Assembly: GCA_963738615.1 (NCBI GenBank)
Contig: CAVTXI010000012.1
Span: forward strand, 1,426,001-1,490,000
DNA from: CAVTWY01 sp963738615
GTDB lineage: Bacteria; Pseudomonadota; Gammaproteobacteria; Burkholderiales; Burkholderiaceae_C
Direction of reading: 5' to 3'
Length of the DNA stretch: 64,000 bases
The stretch's first letter is position 1. Each line of letters starts with the position of its first letter. The notes beneath the pieces were generated by a model that saw only the letters and a list, made by a program, of their open reading frames with translations, had not been told where the DNA came from and did no database searches. Shown in pieces: positions 38,401 to 44,934 of the stretch. The translations under genes and the position numbers were made by a program.

Positions 38401-38848
38401 GAATGCGGTCCGCGCCCGCGAGCAACTGCACGGCGTGGTACTGCGGAAACAGTGACACCGGCGACAGCGGCTTGCCGGCCAGGATGCGGCCCAGATAGTC
38501 GAGCAACGCGAAGGACGAGCGCTCGATCGCGTCGCAAGCTTCGGTCGTCAGGCGCAACCCGCGCGACGTCAGGCGCTGCACCGCGTTTTCGCTGGCGCGC
38601 AGCAATTGCGCCGCGGCCGACAGGCCCACCAACTCCAGCGCACCGACGCCTTGGTGCAGGTGCGCGCGTGCGCCACGCAGCACCGCGGGGTCGACGGCGT
38701 CGACGTTGGATTGCGTCACCGCCTCGGACTCGCGCACGAATCGGCGCAGTGACTTGTGCGCGCTCTCGATGGAGCGACGCAACTCATCGTGGACCCACGC
38801 CAAAGCGCTCAGGTCGTCGATGTTCTCGATCTCGAATTTGCGGTCCAT
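32483..38848 (-). CDS. chpA: Hybrid chemosensory histidine kinase ChpA/PilL of the type IV pilus system
   Basis: A CheA-like kinase of about 2121 residues that controls twitching motility through PilG and PilH. Three histidine-phosphotransfer (Hpt) sites are seen: HTLKGSSRMVGL near residue 771, HSLAGNSATVGF near 1085 and HTIKGGARLAG near 1231. A Pro/Ala-rich linker follows (about 1330-1500), then a dimerisation coiled coil. The ATPase domain has an N-box HLLRNCITHGVE, a G1 motif DDGAGLDF and a G2 motif GRGVGMDVV. A CheW-like domain and a C-terminal receiver domain follow, the latter with acidic pocket DDSL, phosphoacceptor in LSDIEMPRMDGF and lysine in GKPYS. The start is ATG at 38848 (MDRKFEIENIDDL). 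It is encoded last, after pilJ. Confidence 0.94.
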   Translation of the reverse strand: MDRKFEIENIDDLSALAWVHDELRRSIESAHKSLRRFVRESEAVTQSNVDAVDPAVLRGARAHLHQGVGALELVGLSAAAQLLRASENAVQRLTSRGLRLTTEACDAIERSSFALLDYLGRILAGKPLSPVSLFPQYHAVQLLAGADRIHPGDLWPHDWRWRDLPATNTRARHLDEDTQAKIETDTLVLMRHPEEAAAAGDLSDVYAGMANAVIADGGDRRLASLWQLGAAFFEAQARGLVPSDVFTKRIASRLMAQVRMVQRMPGEGTVNEATDRLAQDLLFFCAQTGTPPAAVSAPRLLAARQAWGQSQAEAVDYASSRLGRFDPSVIAQAKKRVTAAKDSWSAIAADERHRLSGMGEQIALVGDSIGRLFPAGDVLARALSASVQQTIASQEAPPPSLAMEVATALLYVEAALDDSEFDGHGQDQRVRRLADRVDEVRKGHAPRPLEPWMEELYRRVADRQTMGSVVQELRAALGESERAIDHFFRDSSKRDVLASVPGQLQAMRGVVSVLGLDQASHTILRMRDDVEPLLSGSMDAEDATARGVFDRLAGNLGALGFMIDMLSVQPHMAKTLFRFDSASGLLQTVVRRGGSRESGFGGLDGTPPLRVEPKLVEQVEALALTAAHPEVPNENLARDLERLTQEAMVNDQLNLAQTMSTAQSALQDAANDDERRAVREELALAMADFVASTSGASTLQPELAPLPAAQVPVSSAAPPPVGETGLEGDDEMREIFLEEARDVVDGARQSLEALEADPDNLTELTTVRRAFHTLKGSSRMVGLKDFGEAAWACEQLYNARLADHPHADKDLRGVTAEALSYLGDWATAIEQRRAGGHTSSSVREVADAFRMQSRRVPLALPSTAQVGASMIDAVSKPMVLEGLDSTIAVPQMRASAAAPTPSVTLPAPLSLNITDLAGGKRPKAGRSTAKGADFDTVARAYGSTMRSDDEGTFMPTQPSLDAAAAAAELEREMRARREEAGRAEAARKDDIAKRAEAKRAEAATEEARKAEGAKRAAEAARRAAEAAQSAAVEEYKRVGALRVPLPLYNVYVSEADAQSRSLVEETSEWLSMPQRGASERSVSLAHSLAGNSATVGFADLSQLSRSLEHALSRSRKRGSTSEGDAAFFHDVAVDLRRLVQGFAAGLLDAPNPAFAAKLSELAEDRAAPTVRTVTGTHDEDIDAIDAIDAELFGIFEEEGVDLMPKLATHMRDWVAQPADASHANACLRALHTIKGGARLAGAMRMGEMAHRLESSIEELVGRGNATTEDVEALEGRADGLQATFDMLRARVSADPAAFETPAPVRVAAPPPALVVTPAPSVAPIVTAVPVPAPAAAPVVEAPAEPAPPSHTEPVVAQPRIALPRRVGDPIEAVDTMSAPLSGLGALTGPMIAMPKVDALLTPVAPAPAPRPAPPTPTPTPERATTKAPAVEAAKPAAAPTAEHPAKADGVGASPAARPAAPARTDGAPASRGAGPRVVLPSAITWARFAASAPVVPGANSATQAAAGAVRVKAALLDRLVNHAGEVSITRSRIDADVAQLKGAIVDLNDNLDRMRNQLREIELQAETQISARLESAKTEGKNFDPLEMDRFTRFQELTRMLAESVNDVATVHRGLQRTVQSTEDQLAAQARLTRELQDNLLRTRMVEFDSLADRLYRVVRQTAKETGKLVRLDIVNGTIEVDRGVLERLVGAFEHLLRNCITHGVEGPEVRRAAGKSAGGVIAISLHQEGNEVAIEVADDGAGLDFKRILQRGVAMGLVAADAQPTEADLAALIFMPGFSTATQVTELAGRGVGMDVVRNEVNALGGRVEPHSVAGQGTTFKLVVPLTTAVTQVVMLRAGQLRVAMPSPLVEIVRRMTPEERDRAYATGRYTHGEDDLPFFWLGALLQGSARSIDPSDRSLPVVVVRSAQQRVAIHVDEVIGNQEVVVKNLGPQLSKLPGLAGVTLLPSGEVVLIYNPVALANLYGPRLREMLQALETGGLPVEVRETLAPLVLVIDDSLTVRRVTQRMLQREGYRVALAKDGLDALEKLAEEQPAVVLSDIEMPRMDGFDLVRNLRNDARWRELPVIMITSRIAEKHRQHALTLGVNHYLGKPYSEEELLQLVAHYTGTEREAKADPAVH

Positions 38849-38882
38849 CGCTGTCCGTGCTCCCCTGCCCCGTTGTTTTCTA

Positions 38883-40793
38883 TCAGGCGATCTTGAACCG
38901 GGCCACCGACTGCTTGAGCTCCTCGGCGGTCCGTGACAGTTCGCGCACGATCTGAGCCGTGGAGCGGGTGCCGTCGCCAGTCTGTTCGGTGACGGCAAAG
39001 ATGTGCTGGATGTTCGCCGCCACGACATTGGCCTGCTTGGCCTCGTCGAGCGCCTGCTTCGAGATGCGCACGATCAGGTCCGACAACTGGCGCGACACGC
39101 GGTCGATGTCACCCAGTGCCGAACCGGCGGCATCGGACAGGCGCGTGCTCTCCACCACACCCTGCGTCGAACGCTCCATGGCCGCGACCGCGTCCCCGGT
39201 GTCGGTCTGAATGGTCTTGACCAGAGCGGCGATCTGGCGCGTGGCGTCGCCCGAGCGTTCGGCCAGGCGCTGCACTTCTTCGGCCACGACCGAGAAACCG
39301 CGGCCGGCCTCGCCAGCCGACGCCGCCTGGATCGCAGCGTTCAGTGCAAGCACGTTGGTCTGCTCGGTGATGTCCGAGATCAGCTCGGTGATTTCGCCGA
39401 TCTCCTGCGACGACTCGCCCAGACGCTTGATGCGCTTGGAGGTCTCTTGGATCTGGTCGCGCATGGTGTTCATGCCGTCGATCGTGTTCTGCACCGCGAT
39501 ACGGCCCCGCTGCGCGGTCTCGAGCGACTTCTGGGCAACCTCGGCGGTCTGCTGCGCCTGCGACGACACGTCGTTGATTCGGTCGGCCATCTGCAAAACC
39601 GACTCGCCGGTCTCGCGGATCTCGCGCAACTGTTCGGTCGACGCGGCAAGCAGTTCGGTCGATGTTTCGTCGACCTGCTGCGTGGTTTCGGTTACGCGTC
39701 CCACCGTCCCCTGTACCTGCGCGACCAGTGTGCGCAGTTCTTCGACGGTGTAGTTCACCGAGTCGGCGATCGCGCCGGTGATGTCCTCGGTCACGGTCGC
39801 CTGTTGCGTCAAATCGCCTTCGGCCACCGTTTGCAGTTCGTTCATCAGGCGAAGAATGGCTGCCTGGTTCGCGTCGTTGACGCGCTTGGCCTGCTGCTCC
39901 AGGCGCTCGGCGTTCAGGCGCTGGGCCTCGGCCGCCAGCGCACGCTGCGACTGGCTGCTGGTCAACAGTTTCACGAAGCCGGCACCACCGGCCAGCAGCG
40001 ACAGGCCACCCAGCAGCATCAGCAGGGTGCGCCCGAAGCCGCCGCCACTGGCGGACTTAACGGCGTCCTGCGTCTCGAGCAGGCCCACTCGCAATGGCTC
40101 GCTGTCCGCGATGATCGACATGTGCGCGTCGCGCAACGCCTCGGGTGCAAGCGCGGCGTCCTTCGCGAGGATCGCGTCGCTGTTCTTCTTCACGCGCTCC
40201 AGCGTCGGCCGCAGCGGGTCGACCAGCGACGCCACGACGCCTTGCGCCTTCGGCACGTCCTCGTTGCCATCGAGCAGGCCCATGCCCGTACGCTGCAACG
40301 CGTCAGAGCTCTCGCGCATCTCGCCCAGGGCCTTCGCGTCGCCCGCCAGCGACTGCGACGACGCTTTTGCCAGACGCTGCGACTGCATCAGCGCCTGACC
40401 GACCGCAGAGGCCTGCGCATGGTCACGATCGCCGGCGATCGCCCCCCAGATCGTGGCGGCCAGCAGGCTCGCCAGACCCAGCCCCATCAGGCCGACCAAG
40501 GTGCGCTGTTGCGCTGCGCCGACCATGCGGCCAATGAACGGTACACCGGTGTCGACCGCGGCCGCGTCTGCGGCATCCGAGGCACCGCGCATACGCGTGT
40601 CTTCGAACTCATGCGCAGGCAGCATCGAGCGCGAATCGGAGAGCACTTCGGCGACCGTGTCTTCGGATCCCGATCGCGTCCCATCGGCGGTCAACACGCG
40701 GCGCATGCGGGTGCGGTCCAGGTCATCGTCGAAATCGTCATCCTGGTCCTTTGCATCGCGACCGACCGCGGAAATCTTGTCCATGAAACTCAT
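38883..40793 (-). CDS. pilJ: Type IV pilus methyl-accepting chemotaxis protein PilJ
   Basis: The receptor that feeds the Pil-Chp kinase. The first 90 or so residues are acidic and cytoplasmic-looking (FDDDLDRTRMRRVL). Two membrane helices follow, near residues 100-115 and 240-262, enclosing a periplasmic four-helix region of about 120 residues. The C-terminal signalling hairpin has ITEQTNVLALNAAIQAASAGEAGRGFSVVAEEVQRLAERS, the kinase-contact tip of the MCP family. The length of 636 residues is normal for PilJ. It lies between pilI and chpA in the operon. Confidence 0.94.
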   Translation of the reverse strand: MSFMDKISAVGRDAKDQDDDFDDDLDRTRMRRVLTADGTRSGSEDTVAEVLSDSRSMLPAHEFEDTRMRGASDAADAAAVDTGVPFIGRMVGAAQQRTLVGLMGLGLASLLAATIWGAIAGDRDHAQASAVGQALMQSQRLAKASSQSLAGDAKALGEMRESSDALQRTGMGLLDGNEDVPKAQGVVASLVDPLRPTLERVKKNSDAILAKDAALAPEALRDAHMSIIADSEPLRVGLLETQDAVKSASGGGFGRTLLMLLGGLSLLAGGAGFVKLLTSSQSQRALAAEAQRLNAERLEQQAKRVNDANQAAILRLMNELQTVAEGDLTQQATVTEDITGAIADSVNYTVEELRTLVAQVQGTVGRVTETTQQVDETSTELLAASTEQLREIRETGESVLQMADRINDVSSQAQQTAEVAQKSLETAQRGRIAVQNTIDGMNTMRDQIQETSKRIKRLGESSQEIGEITELISDITEQTNVLALNAAIQAASAGEAGRGFSVVAEEVQRLAERSGDATRQIAALVKTIQTDTGDAVAAMERSTQGVVESTRLSDAAGSALGDIDRVSRQLSDLIVRISKQALDEAKQANVVAANIQHIFAVTEQTGDGTRSTAQIVRELSRTAEELKQSVARFKIA

Positions 40794-40838
40794 AGTGCGT
40801 CTCGATTCGATGAGCCCGACTCCAACCTGCCCGGAAAG

Positions 40839-41369
40839 TCAGGCTGAAATGCCGAGGAACTGCTGGTCGCCGGCCAACTCGGCCAGCCTGACTTCCAGCC
40901 AAAGGCGACCATCGGCGTCGGCCCACTGGTCGCCTGCAAACCCAGGCCTCGGTTCCCCCACCTTGGTCGGTTCTCGCGTCAGCTGATCGGCGCGCTTGAG
41001 GCCGGCCAGACGATCGACGAGAACCGCGCAATTCAGCCCGAACTGCGGGTTCACGGCGACCAGTCGCGCTTGGTCCCGCGCGAAGGAAACTTCCTGCTGC
41101 GCCTCGAGCCCGAGATAGCTGCCAAGATCAACCACGCCGTACAAGCCGCCCCGCAGGTTGGCGACGCCGCGGAACCATGGGTGCGTGTGCGGTACCGCCA
41201 TCGGCGGGACCGAGGCATGGATTTCGCCGGCCTGCTCGAGCGGCAGCAGCACACCCAGGCCGCGACACTCGACCGCAAGCCACGATTGAACTGTCTGCGC
41301 CGTGCGCGCCTGCTGCATCCGCTCGGCTAGCCGACCTTGCAGTTCCCGCAGGGCTTCCTTGTTCGCCAT
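40839..41369 (-). CDS. pilI: CheW-like adaptor protein PilI
   Basis: PilI couples PilJ to the ChpA kinase. The product is a single CheW domain of 176 residues (ATG at 41369, MANKEALREL). The middle contains the conserved VANLRGGLYGVVDLGSYLGL and a C-terminal DQWADADGRLWLEVRLAELA. It starts 10 bases after the pilH stop and is followed by pilJ. Confidence 0.93.
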   Translation of the reverse strand: MANKEALRELQGRLAERMQQARTAQTVQSWLAVECRGLGVLLPLEQAGEIHASVPPMAVPHTHPWFRGVANLRGGLYGVVDLGSYLGLEAQQEVSFARDQARLVAVNPQFGLNCAVLVDRLAGLKRADQLTREPTKVGEPRPGFAGDQWADADGRLWLEVRLAELAGDQQFLGISA

Positions 41370-41379
41370 CGGCGGGGCC

Positions 41380-41745
41380 TCAGCCGAAAGCCCTGATCTT
41401 GCCGAGCAGATCGGCCGAGTCGACAGGCTTGACGACATAGTCGCGCGCACCTTGGCGCATGCCCCAGACCCGGTCGGTCTCCTGATTCTTGCTCGTGCAC
41501 ATGATGATGGGCACGTCAGCCCAGCGCGGGTCCTTGCTGATGGCGCGGGTGAGCTGGAAGCCGTTACGGCCCGGCATCACCACGTCCATGAGGATCAGGT
41601 CGGGCTTGTCCTCTTCGAGCCGGCGCATCGCATCGTCACCGTTCTCGGCCGTACGCACCGCGAAGCCGCCGCGCTCGAGCACGTCGGTCAGGTGCATCAA
41701 CTCGGTCTTCGAGTCGTCGACCACCAGTACTTTTCGAATCGTCAT
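41380..41745 (-). CDS. pilH: Response regulator PilH
   Basis: A single-domain CheY-like receiver of 121 residues. The acidic pair is in VLVVDDSKTE, the phosphoacceptor aspartate in LILMDVVMPGRNGF, the threonine/serine switch in IIMCTSKNQET and the lysine in YVVKPVD. PilH is thought to act as a phosphate sink or retraction regulator opposite PilG. The ATG at 41745 begins MTIRKVLVVDDS; in-frame sequence further upstream is the intergenic gap after pilG. Confidence 0.94.
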   Translation of the reverse strand: MTIRKVLVVDDSKTELMHLTDVLERGGFAVRTAENGDDAMRRLEEDKPDLILMDVVMPGRNGFQLTRAISKDPRWADVPIIMCTSKNQETDRVWGMRQGARDYVVKPVDSADLLGKIRAFG

Positions 41746-41797
41746 GTCTTCGACTTTCTTCGTTCGGCGCAGCGGGACGGGCCCTGCGATGTGCCAG

Positions 41798-42202
41798 TCA
41801 CGCCCTGCGGTGCTGTTCGACAGCCCGCAGCAACTGTTCTTTGGTGAATGGCTTGGTGAGGTAGTCCTGCGAGCCCACCATGCGCCCGCGCGCCTTGTCG
41901 AACAAGCCATCCTTCGACGACAGCATGATCACCGGCACGCCCGAATAACGCGGGTTGCGCTTGATGATCGCGCAGGTTTGATAGCCGTCCAGGCGCGGCA
42001 TCAGGATGTCGCAGAAGATCAGTTCGGGTGCGTGGTCGACAACCTTCGACAGCGCATCGAACCCGTCCTCGGCCAGAACGACTTCGTAGCCGCCCTGGCG
42101 CAAGAAGATCTCGGCGCTGCGCCGAATCGTGTTGCTGTCGTCGATCACGAGTACCTTGCCCACTGCGGGCGGCACCGATGAAGGCGCGAAATCCTGACCC
42201 AC
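41798..42202 (-). CDS. pilG: Response regulator PilG
   Basis: A CheY-like receiver, the output regulator for pilus extension. It shows VLVIDDSNTIRR, phosphoacceptor LIFCDILMPRLDGYQT, switch serine in IMLSSKDG and lysine in YLTKPFTKEQLL. An in-frame GTG at 42202 is preferred: a strong GAGGAGG ribosome-binding site ends 7 bases upstream of it, whereas the ATG at 42232 has none. This gives 134 residues. It heads the pilG-pilH-pilI-pilJ-chpA run, 41 bases after the rubredoxin stop. Confidence 0.93.
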   Translation of the reverse strand: MGQDFAPSSVPPAVGKVLVIDDSNTIRRSAEIFLRQGGYEVVLAEDGFDALSKVVDHAPELIFCDILMPRLDGYQTCAIIKRNPRYSGVPVIMLSSKDGLFDKARGRMVGSQDYLTKPFTKEQLLRAVEQHRRA

Positions 42203-42209
42203 CGTTGAT

Positions 42210-42216
42210 CCTCCTC
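42210..42216 (-). promoter_or_regulatory. Ribosome-binding site that sets the pilG start
   Basis: GAGGAGG on the minus strand ends 7 bases before the GTG at 42202. No comparable site precedes the upstream ATG at 42232. Confidence 0.7.
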
Positions 42217-42243
42217 GGGCTTCCAGCGCCATGTCCGCGAACG

Positions 42244-42417
42244 TCAGACTTCGACCATTTCGAAGTCTTCCTTACGTGCCCCACACTCGGGACAGGTCCA
42301 GTTCATGGGGACGTCTGCCCATGCCGTTCCTGCCGCGAGACCGTGTTCTGGGTCACCGGAAGCTTCGTCGTACATCCAGCCGCAGATGAGGCACATCCAG
42401 GTCCTGGTTGGGCTCAC
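42244..42417 (-). CDS. Rubredoxin
   Basis: A 57-residue one-iron electron carrier. Two CxxC pairs bind the iron: MCLICGWMYD and WTCPECGARKEDF. The aromatic core residues are present. A GTG at 42417 with a GGAAG site about 10 bases upstream gives the expected length for the rubA-type protein; an ATG just before MCLICGW would cut off the N-terminal strand. It precedes the pil genes on the same strand and diverges from the ThiD-like gene. The redox partner is not indicated. Confidence 0.92.
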   Translation of the reverse strand: MSPTRTWMCLICGWMYDEASGDPEHGLAAGTAWADVPMNWTCPECGARKEDFEMVEV

Positions 42418-42436
42418 GAGTTGCTTTCTTCCATCA

Positions 42437-42457
42437 CTACAATGCGGGAGATTGTAG
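42437..42457. promoter_or_regulatory. Inverted repeat in the rubredoxin/ThiD-like divergent promoter
   Basis: CTACAAT and ATTGTAG form a perfect 7-bp inverted repeat with a 7-base spacer. Each arm holds TACAAT, one mismatch from the -10 consensus, on opposite strands. No matching -35 boxes were found. It is the only notable element in the 181-base intergenic region 42418-42598. Confidence 0.45.
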
Positions 42458-42598
42458 ACATGGCACCCCCGGCGACCGGAGGAAAGACTTACCTCGCCGC
42501 CTCCTTGCGACGCCAGATTCTTCACGTTCCGTCGGTGCCTCGAGACCGACTGTTGCGCGCCCGGTACCGCACACCGGACCGGCGCCTACACAGCCGCC

Positions 42599-43562
42599 AT
42601 GACATCCTCCCCACCCCCCACCAAGACCGCGCCGGTCGCCGAAGCTGCCGGAGGCGTCTCGCCCGAGGCGACCGCGCCGGCCTGCGTGATGAGCTTCAAC
42701 GCCAATGACGCGACCGGAGCCGGCGGCTTGGCCGGTGACGTGGCGACCATCACCGCGATGGGTGCGCACCCTTTGCCCGTGGTCACTGCGATTCTCGTCC
42801 GCGACACGGCAGAAGTGTTCAATCAGCATACGCTCGACGACGAAGCGATCGAGGAACAAGCACGCGGTGTGCTCGAAGACTTGACCGTCGCGGCCTGGAA
42901 GGTCGGCTTCCTGGGCTCGGCGCAGGCGGTCGGCGCGGTGGCCGAGATCGTCTCCGACTATCCCGACATTCCGCTCGTGGCCTACCTCAGCAACATCGGC
43001 TGGATGGACGATGCCGACGCTCAGGCCTATCTCGAGGCCTACCGCGAGCTGATTCTTGCCGGCCACCGAGGTGCTGGTGGGCAACCACAAGACGCTGACT
43101 GACTTCCTGCTGCCTGATTGGGACCAAGAACGCCCGCCGTCCGCGCGCGAACTGGCCGTGGCGGCCGGTGAGCGCGGCACGCGCCACGTGCTCGTGACGG
43201 GCGTGACGTTGCCGACCAAGGCCGGCCAGCAGTGGGTCGACAACGTGCTGGCGTCGCCGCAGGGTGCACTGACCGGCGAGAAGTTCGAGCGCATCGATGC
43301 CGCATTCGTCGGCGCGGGCGAGACACTTTCAGCAGCGCTGGCGGCGCTGCTGGCTTCGGGCGCCGACCTGAATGACGCTGTCGGCGAAGCGCTGCAGTTT
43401 CTCGACGAAGCGCTCGATGCCGGCTTCCAGCCCGGCATGGGCAACGTCATCCCCGACCGCTTCTTCTGGGCCCTGCCGCCCGCCGACGGTGAAGGCGAGG
43501 AGCCGGGCGCAGGCGGTGAAGAGGCTGCCGACCCGGACGCAACGCCGCGGCGGGTGCACTGA
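42599..43562 (+). CDS. ThiD-like hydroxymethylpyrimidine kinase paralogue, catalytic cysteine missing (one frameshift)
   Basis: The fold is that of the ribokinase/ThiD family. The N-terminus has NANDATGAGGLAGDVATITAMGAHPLPVVTAI, corresponding to the substrate region GSDPTGGAG of true ThiD. The C-terminal anion-hole block reads GAGETLSAALAALLASG, where ThiD normally has GTGCTLS with an active cysteine. The enzyme may still phosphorylate a pyrimidine alcohol, but standard HMP-P kinase activity is doubtful. The frame shifts near 43056 by one base; the two halves join cleanly as ELILPATEVLVGN. It diverges from rubredoxin and precedes hemL by 5 bases. Confidence 0.8.
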
Positions 43563-43567
43563 CGCGT

Positions 43568-44878
43568 ATGGCTCGTCGCCCGGACAACGCAGCCGCCTTC
43601 GAGCGCGCCAAGCGCGTCATTCCCGGTGGCGTCAATTCACCGGTGCGCGCGTTTCGCGCTGTCGGCGGCACGCCACGCTTTATCGCGAGCGCAACGGGCG
43701 CCTACCTGACCGATGTCGAGGGCAAGCGCTACGTTGACTACATCGGCTCATGGGGGCCGATGATCCTCGGCCACGGCCACCCGGCGGTTCTCGAGGCGGT
43801 GCACCGTGCGGTCGACGAAGGCCTGAGCTACGGCGCACCGACCGAACGCGAGGTCGAACTGGCCGAGCGCATCGTCGCGATCGTGCCGTCGTGCGAACAG
43901 GTACGGCTGGTCAGCTCGGGCACCGAGGCCTGCATGAGCGCCATCCGTCTGGCGCGCGGCGCGACCGGCCGCTCGATGATCGTCAAGTTCGAAGGCTGCT
44001 ACCACGGCCATGCCGATGCGCTGCTGGTCAAGGGCGGCTCGGGCATGGCGACCTTCGGCCACCCCACCAGCGCGGGCGTGCCGGCCGAGGTGGTGCGCGA
44101 CACGCTGGTTCTGGAATACAACAACGTCGAGCAGGTCGAGGACGTGTTCGAGCGCCACGGCGAACACATCGCGTGCGTGATCATCGAAATGATCGCCGGC
44201 AACATGAACTTCGTGCGTGCGTCGTTGCCCTTCGTGCGCGCATTGCGAGAGCAGTGCAGCAAGCATGGCGCGTTGCTGATTGCCGACGAGGTCATGACCG
44301 GGTTTCGCGTCGCGCTCGGCGGCGCACAGTCGATCTACGCACGCGACATCCCCGGCTTCGCACCTGATATCAGCGTCTTCGGCAAGGTGATCGGCGGCGG
44401 TATGCCGCTGGCGGCCTTCGGTAGCTCGCGCAAGGTGATGGAGCAGCTTGCGCCGCTCGGGCCTGTCTATCAGGCCGGTACGTTGAGCGGCAACCCGGTG
44501 GCAACCGCGTGCGGGCTCGCCACACTCGATCAGATCAGCCGGCCCGGCTTCTTCGACAGCCTCGCCGCATCGACACGTCGCTTGGTCGACGGGCTGCGCG
44601 GCGCGGCGCTCGAGTCCGGCATCGACTTCTGCGGCGACAGTGAAGGTGGGATGTTCGGCTTCTTCTTTTCGCCGACGCAGCCGACGCACTACACGGCGGT
44701 GATGGCGACCAACAAGGAGCGGTTCAACCGTTTCTTCCACGCCATGCTCGACCGTGGCATTTATCTCGCCCCGGCGCTCTACGAAGCCGGGTTCGTCAGC
44801 GCGGCACACGGCGAGCCCGAGATCGGCGCGACCATCGACGCCGCGCGCGCCGCGTTCGCGAGCCTCGCCACGGCCTGA
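43568..44878 (+). CDS. hemL: Glutamate-1-semialdehyde 2,1-aminomutase
   Basis: PLP-dependent enzyme that makes 5-aminolevulinate for heme and cobalamin synthesis. The 436-residue protein begins with VIPGGVNSPVRAFRAVGG. The central blocks are VSSGTEACMSAIRLARG and FEGCYHGHADALLVKGGSG, with LLIADEVMTGFRVALGG. The PLP lysine is in FGKVIGGGMPLAAFG, followed by YQAGTLSGNPVATACG. It lies immediately after the ThiD-like gene and before mpl, all on the plus strand. Confidence 0.97.
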   Translation: MARRPDNAAAFERAKRVIPGGVNSPVRAFRAVGGTPRFIASATGAYLTDVEGKRYVDYIGSWGPMILGHGHPAVLEAVHRAVDEGLSYGAPTEREVELAERIVAIVPSCEQVRLVSSGTEACMSAIRLARGATGRSMIVKFEGCYHGHADALLVKGGSGMATFGHPTSAGVPAEVVRDTLVLEYNNVEQVEDVFERHGEHIACVIIEMIAGNMNFVRASLPFVRALREQCSKHGALLIADEVMTGFRVALGGAQSIYARDIPGFAPDISVFGKVIGGGMPLAAFGSSRKVMEQLAPLGPVYQAGTLSGNPVATACGLATLDQISRPGFFDSLAASTRRLVDGLRGAALESGIDFCGDSEGGMFGFFFSPTQPTHYTAVMATNKERFNRFFHAMLDRGIYLAPALYEAGFVSAAHGEPEIGATIDAARAAFASLATA

Positions 44879-44879
44879 G

Positions 44880-44897
44880 CGCGTCCTTCGGGGCGCG
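44880..44897 (+). terminator. Hairpin after hemL with TTCG loop
   Basis: CGCGTCC and GGGCGCG form a 7-bp stem (one T-G pair) around a TTCG tetraloop directly after the hemL stop, followed by a C/T-rich stretch with TTTT. It could be a weak terminator or an RNA-stabilising element before mpl. Confidence 0.4.
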
Positions 44898-44934
44898 ATC
44901 CCTCCCCTTTTCGCACTCTCATTCCTCACTGACG

